Assembly (NCBI RefSeq): GCF_009725235.1
Contig: NZ_WJFC01000184.1
Location: 1-26,796 of the forward strand
Length of the DNA stretch: 26,796 nucleotides
Source of the DNA: Scytonema sp. UIC 10036
GTDB taxonomy: Bacteria > Cyanobacteriota > Cyanobacteriia > Cyanobacteriales > Nostocaceae
Direction of reading: 5' to 3'
Below are positions 23,410 to 26,796 of the stretch, piece after piece. Numbering within the stretch: the first letter of the stretch is position 1; each line of letters starts with the position of its first letter. The notes under the pieces are model-generated. The model made no database searches. It saw only the letters and a list, made by a program, of their open reading frames with translations, and was not told where the DNA came from. The translations under genes were made by a program, and so were the position numbers.

Positions 23410-23993
23410 GCGCTGTCCTGATGATCGGAAACCTGACTTTTTCTTCAAGTCTTTTTACTGCTAAGCCGGAATTTGTTAATTACCCCTGAAATTTAGCGAT
23501 TGGTGTGTAAAAAAAGTAGCATCTGCACAAAAGATACTATGTGAAAAGGTAGTAGCTCCCGCAACTTTTCTTTGAATACCCATACACTGATATTGGCTTT
23601 TCGAGTGTGTTTTTGGCTTAGCAGTGCCACAGGCAATTCTTTCCTTTTTCTCATGTCATATAAAAGGCATGAAAAGTTTCCATTCGATTCTAGTAGATGC
23701 ATTTTTGTCCTCTTCAAATTTCGCTAACTCCTGATTCTATTTCTTTCCCTGATAAGTCTATGCACTTATTTTATACCAAAGAATTAGGAGATAAGTAAAA
23801 TCGCATACTTTTTAGGGGTGTAGAGAAAAAATATTCATCCCTAAGCGTTAAGAGTAACATTTGTATTTATACTATTTTTTTGCACAAATGTCATCTCTTC
23901 TTATGGCATTTTATCAATTATTTTTACTCTTTCCATTTTTCTCTTGATTTTCTATACTTTCACCTACTTTTTGTTTATTATTTGTTAGTTATT

Positions 23994-24010
23994 GGGGGGT
24001 GAGACCCCTC
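23994..24010. promoter_or_regulatory. HetR-type inverted repeat GGGGGGT-GAG-ACCCCTC
   Basis: A 17-bp site with arms of seven and a 3-bp centre. The HetR site I recall from the Anabaena hetP promoter is GAGGGGT-CTA-ACCCCTC, also followed by ATT as here. Arms match at 13 of 14 positions; only the centre and one base differ. It lies downstream of a C39-ABC transporter gene and upstream (minus strand) of the eroded HlyD gene and the HetP-like gene, similar to the hetC-hetP interval of Anabaena. Confidence 0.6.
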
Positions 24011-24074
24011 ATTCAACATCGCTTTAGAGCTTTGGTTGAATATCTTGTTTTCCCATTAACTATGGTTCCTAACC

Positions 24075-24218
24075 TTATAAAAATATAACAGCACGAGTAG
24101 CATTTAGACAATCTTTACTACTGCAAGCCACAATAGCGATTTTTACCAATTCTGCAAAATCTCCTACTGCCGTTATTATGTTTATTTTTTGTTGAAAGAA
24201 AATTCTGTAGTAGAACAT
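24075..24218 (-). other. Small open frame of 47 codons, doubtful
   Basis: From ATG it encodes MFYYRIFFQQKINIITAVGD then FAELVKIAIVACSSKDCLNA and TRAVIFL. There is no ribosome-binding site. The stretch encoding KIAIVACSS matches, with 3 differences in 27 bases, the Walker A region of the upstream transporter (TIAIVGCSGSGKS, DNA near 25198-25224). It may be a duplicated scrap of an ATPase gene or a genuine small peptide. Confidence 0.25.
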
Positions 24219-24533
24219 ACGATTGGCACTTTAGAACCAAATACTTGTCATAACTTCATCTGTTAGTAAAGATATGAAGTTGTAACCTGACCATCTTATG
24301 GTATAATTTGTTAGCTTTGCGTGGCAGATAGTTCACAAGCAGCAAAAGACCGCAAAAAGCCCTGTTTTGAGAATTTCTAGCGTGCATCTTTGTCCCTTGC
24401 AAAGTCAGAATATTTATCTTGCTTGAGATATCTCTAATCACAAATATGTGCGTTGATTTACGAATTCAGCGAACAGTGACCGAGGACTAGTGACAAATGA
24501 CAAATGACACGCTTACCAATGATTGATGGAAGT

Positions 24534-26789
24534 TTACAAATGGAATTGCTGCTGAACTAAGTTGTGATAAATACCACAAATTGACATTAATTCATCATGA
24601 GTACCTTGTTCCACAAGACAACCTCGGTCTAAAACAAGGATACTGTCAGCGTGTCGAATGGTAAAAAGACGATGGGTAACGATCAAAGTCGTGCGATCGC
24701 CCTTGGCGCAAGCCGTACCCGGCTTATCGCAACCGCTAGAAGCATTACTGGCGCAACTGTACCGAGTTAAATTCTCTAAAAATCGCTGTTCGGATTCAGC
24801 ATCGAGGGAACTAGTCGCTTCATCTAACACTAAGATACGAGGATTTCTCAAAAAAGCTCTAGCAATAGCTACTTTTTGTCGCTGTCCGCTAGAAAGCATC
24901 ATTCCTCCTTCTCCAACTTGTGAGTTGTACCCAAGCGGCAGAGTTTGAATAAAAGAGTCGGCGTCAGCCATCTTTGCCGCTGTAATGACTTGGTCTAAAG
25001 TCCAATCCGAACTGTACAGGGTAATATTCTCTAAAATAGTCCCTGCAAATAAAAAACATTCTTGAGAAACTATCCCGAGTTGGCTTCTTAACGATTGTGA
25101 AGAAACAGCAGCCGTATCGTGTCCATCAATCAAAATACGTCCCATATAAGGACGGTATAAACCTGCAAGCAGGTGAACTAGAGTGCTTTTCCCCGAACCA
25201 CTGCAACCCACAATAGCGATTGTTTGTCCTGCTTGGACTCTAAAGGACACATTTTGTAAGGCGTTGCGTTCTTCATAGGGATTAAAACGGAAAGTCACAT
25301 TCTCAAAATGGACATCACCCCGAATAGGAGGCAATACCAACAGAGGTTTGTGAGAATTCTCTTCCGGCTGAGTTGTTAAAACATCATTAAGACGCTCAAC
25401 GGAAACAATAACCTCTTGAAATTCATCCCACAGTTTTGCTATTGCAGTCACTGGCTTGACAGCATTATCAATGAGCATATTAAAGGCTACAAATTGACCG
25501 AGTGTCATAGAACCACCAATGACCAAGGCACCTCCACACCACAATACATACGTGCTACAAAAAAGAGCGATCGCATTATTTGCCAATTGCAACACGTTGA
25601 CTAGTTTCTGACCGCGCAACCGAGCTTTTAACGCATCTGTAAAGCGTTCGTGCCAGCGCAGATGTAATTTCTGCTCGGATAGTGTCGTTTTGACAGTAGC
25701 AACACCAGTGATGATTTCTACTAACAGAGAGCTTTGAGAAGACCACTTCTTAAGAAATTCACGGGAAACGATCTTCAGAAACGGGCTAGCCCCTAACGTG
25801 ACGATCGCAACAGGTAGGATTGAACCTAGCACCACGAGAGTCAGTTGCCAGTTGTAATATGCCATCAATCCCAAGTAAACAACTGCCATCAAAGTATCGG
25901 AGGCAGTAGTCAAGATTTTACGAGTAAGAAACACTTGGACGTTTTGGTTTTCTCGAACGCGAGAGATGATATCCCCTACTTGACGGGACGCAAAAAATTG
26001 CAATGGCAATCGCAGGGTGTGGTTAATAAAATGACCAGTCAAAGTACCATCTATCAGATTGGAAAAATAATCCAGCAGATGTTGACGGACTGCACTTAGA
26101 ACAATTCGCCCCATACCCAACACAAATAAACCAGCGGCAATAGCATTTACACTCGTTAGGTTTTTTCCGGGGATCGCGTAGTCAAGAGCTATCTGAGCAA
26201 AAATAGGCGTCAAAACTCCAATCGCTGAGAGCAACGCTGCTGTGAGGAAAATTTGCTTTAACAGCTTGCGATGAGGCGATAAAGCAAGCTTTATCCCACT
26301 AAAAGAGATTTTCTCGTCTTGGGCTGCATTTAGACGGTCTGTAGGTGATAAAAGGAGAGCATATTCCGTCCAACTTTCTTCAAACTTTTGACGAGAGAGC
26401 CATTGCTTTCCCATAGCAGGATCGGCAATCAGTACGCGATCGCCTTTAACTTCCCAAACGACCACATAATGAATCCCCCCTTGCCAGTGAGCGATCCAAG
26501 GAAGGGGATGCAACTCTAACTTGCTTAAAGAAGCTCGTACAGGGAGAGCATCATAGCCCAAATTTTGCGCTGCATCTGATAAAGCCACTAAAGATGCACC
26601 TGTACGGTTTGTTTGAGCTAAATTACGTAACGTATTAAGACTGAAACGTTTGCCCCAATATCGACTAATCATAGCCAAGCAGGTTGCACCACAATCAGAC
26701 GAACTTTGTTGTTCGATAAAAGGATAACGACGCCAAAGGCGGTGAGGGAGTAGGGAGTGGGGGGTAGGGAGTAGATAATTTCTAACCAC
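24534..26789 (-). CDS. C39-peptidase ABC exporter, second copy, with repeat inserted in the ATPase domain
   Basis: 751 residues visible. C39 peptidase at about 20-150 with C33 (SSDCGATC), H107 (GGIHYVVVW) and D123 (ADPAMG); ABC membrane domain at 165-460; ATPase at 490-751 with Walker A GCSGSGKST (528-536), Walker B ILVLDE (652-657) and H706. Two oddities: the signature is LSSGQ (632-636) rather than LSGGQ, and about 18 extra residues (within 676-698, SCASNASSGCDKPGTACAKG) lie between Walker B and the H-loop, encoded by a palindromic repeat. The called start is a GTG within STRR DNA; the frame stays open to the window edge, so an N-terminal domain like that of the first exporter may lie outside. 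It probably exports double-glycine peptides if still active. Confidence 0.85.
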   Translation of the reverse strand: MVRNYLLPTPHSLLPHRLWRRYPFIEQQSSSDCGATCLAMISRYWGKRFSLNTLRNLAQTNRTGASLVALSDAAQNLGYDALPVRASLSKLELHPLPWIAHWQGGIHYVVVWEVKGDRVLIADPAMGKQWLSRQKFEESWTEYALLLSPTDRLNAAQDEKISFSGIKLALSPHRKLLKQIFLTAALLSAIGVLTPIFAQIALDYAIPGKNLTSVNAIAAGLFVLGMGRIVLSAVRQHLLDYFSNLIDGTLTGHFINHTLRLPLQFFASRQVGDIISRVRENQNVQVFLTRKILTTASDTLMAVVYLGLMAYYNWQLTLVVLGSILPVAIVTLGASPFLKIVSREFLKKWSSQSSLLVEIITGVATVKTTLSEQKLHLRWHERFTDALKARLRGQKLVNVLQLANNAIALFCSTYVLWCGGALVIGGSMTLGQFVAFNMLIDNAVKPVTAIAKLWDEFQEVIVSVERLNDVLTTQPEENSHKPLLVLPPIRGDVHFENVTFRFNPYEERNALQNVSFRVQAGQTIAIVGCSGSGKSTLVHLLAGLYRPYMGRILIDGHDTAAVSSQSLRSQLGIVSQECFLFAGTILENITLYSSDWTLDQVITAAKMADADSFIQTLPLGYNSQVGEGGMMLSSGQRQKVAIARAFLRNPRILVLDEATSSLDAESEQRFLENLTRYSCASNASSGCDKPGTACAKGDRTTLIVTHRLFTIRHADSILVLDRGCLVEQGTHDELMSICGIYHNLVQQQFHL
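24706..24730. repeat. 25-bp palindromic repeat, copy B, inside the ABC transporter gene
   Basis: The reverse complement reads GCGATAAGCCGGGTACGGCT then TGCGC, the same element as 3492-3516 except for two stem bases that change together (T-A pair to C-G pair). It is part of a roughly 54-bp in-frame insertion in the ATPase domain and abuts a HIP1 site (24693-24700). Confidence 0.75.
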
Positions 26790-26796
26790 TAACCAC
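26738..26796. repeat. Short tandem repeats at the 5' end of the second exporter frame
   Basis: GGGAGTAGGGAGTGGGGGGTAG at 26746-26767 is followed by TAACCACTAACCAC at the window edge, the same units as at 1-44 and 14499-14531. They encode the odd NYLLPTPHSLLPHRL just before the C39 domain, so this stretch is either non-coding or a repeat-derived linker. Confidence 0.7.

Larger units (their letters stand above)
23410..24533. other. Gene-poor region with HetR-type box and small open frames
   Basis: 1.1 kb between the ABC transporter and the eroded HlyD gene. It contains small minus-strand frames at 23493-23717, 24075-24218 and 24256-24441, none with strong support, a HetR-like inverted repeat at 23994-24010, and a short repeat GACAAATGACAAATGACA at 24492-24509. 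The frames at 23493 and 24256 both contain GGACAAA[AG]ATGCA at a potential start (peptides MHLLESNGNF and MHARNSQNRAF), which may be chance. Confidence 0.5.

Noticed and set aside
22403..24533. A PatS/PatX-type inhibitor gene near the HetP-like gene
   Set aside because: None of the small frames read here encodes RGSGR or a close RG[ST]GR variant.

Overview
The window looks like chromosomal DNA of a filamentous, probably heterocyst-forming cyanobacterium (Nostocales). The evidence is HIP1 octamers (GCGATCGC and close variants), heptamer-type short tandem repeats between and inside genes, a HetP-family protein, a PEP-CTERM protein, and peptide-maturation enzymes of cyanobacterial type. No rRNA, tRNA, transposase or CRISPR array was seen. 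Almost everything lies on the minus strand; the one convincing plus-strand gene is the PEP-CTERM protein at 2611-3468.

Layout, left to right. 1-220 holds repeats. 221-1960 is a BioF2/CelD-type GNAT acyltransferase fused to TPRs. 2611-3468 is the PEP-CTERM protein. 3645-13070 is a dense island of peptide precursors and their modifying enzymes, all on the minus strand. It holds: (i) a spliceotide-type module with a Nif11-leader precursor carrying three MYG motifs, a radical SAM/SPASM enzyme, a small partner protein and a conserved Cys-rich protein; (ii) a second double-glycine precursor next to the decayed C-terminus of an ATP-grasp enzyme; (iii) a microviridin module with a three-core precursor and two ATP-grasp ligases (MdnB and MdnC types); (iv) four small proteins that share an M[IV]ISDLxxL leader ending near GG but have unrelated or diverged cores; (v) an RTX-repeat protein.

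13643-19244 is an exporter operon read leftwards: a cNMP-binding/C39-peptidase/ABC transporter (HetC-like architecture), an HlyD adaptor and a PpiC-like foldase. Upstream of it lies a 1.6-kb gene-poor stretch with three consecutive hairpins whose loops share CTGGGAA, plus a DIF-like TCCGGA motif. 20871-26796 looks like a second copy of the same exporter arrangement (C39-ABC transporter, HlyD, PpiC). Its HlyD gene is an eroded mosaic, its ABC transporter carries an in-frame palindromic repeat in the ATPase domain, and a HetP-like gene sits inside it. A near-perfect HetR-type inverted repeat lies at 23994-24010.

Working model (inference): the minus-strand precursors are modified by the rSAM and ATP-grasp enzymes; the C39 domains then cut after the double-glycine leaders and the HlyD-type conduits export the products. 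The HetP-like protein itself contains a segment resembling the M[IV]ISDL leaders, which may link heterocyst control to this export machinery.
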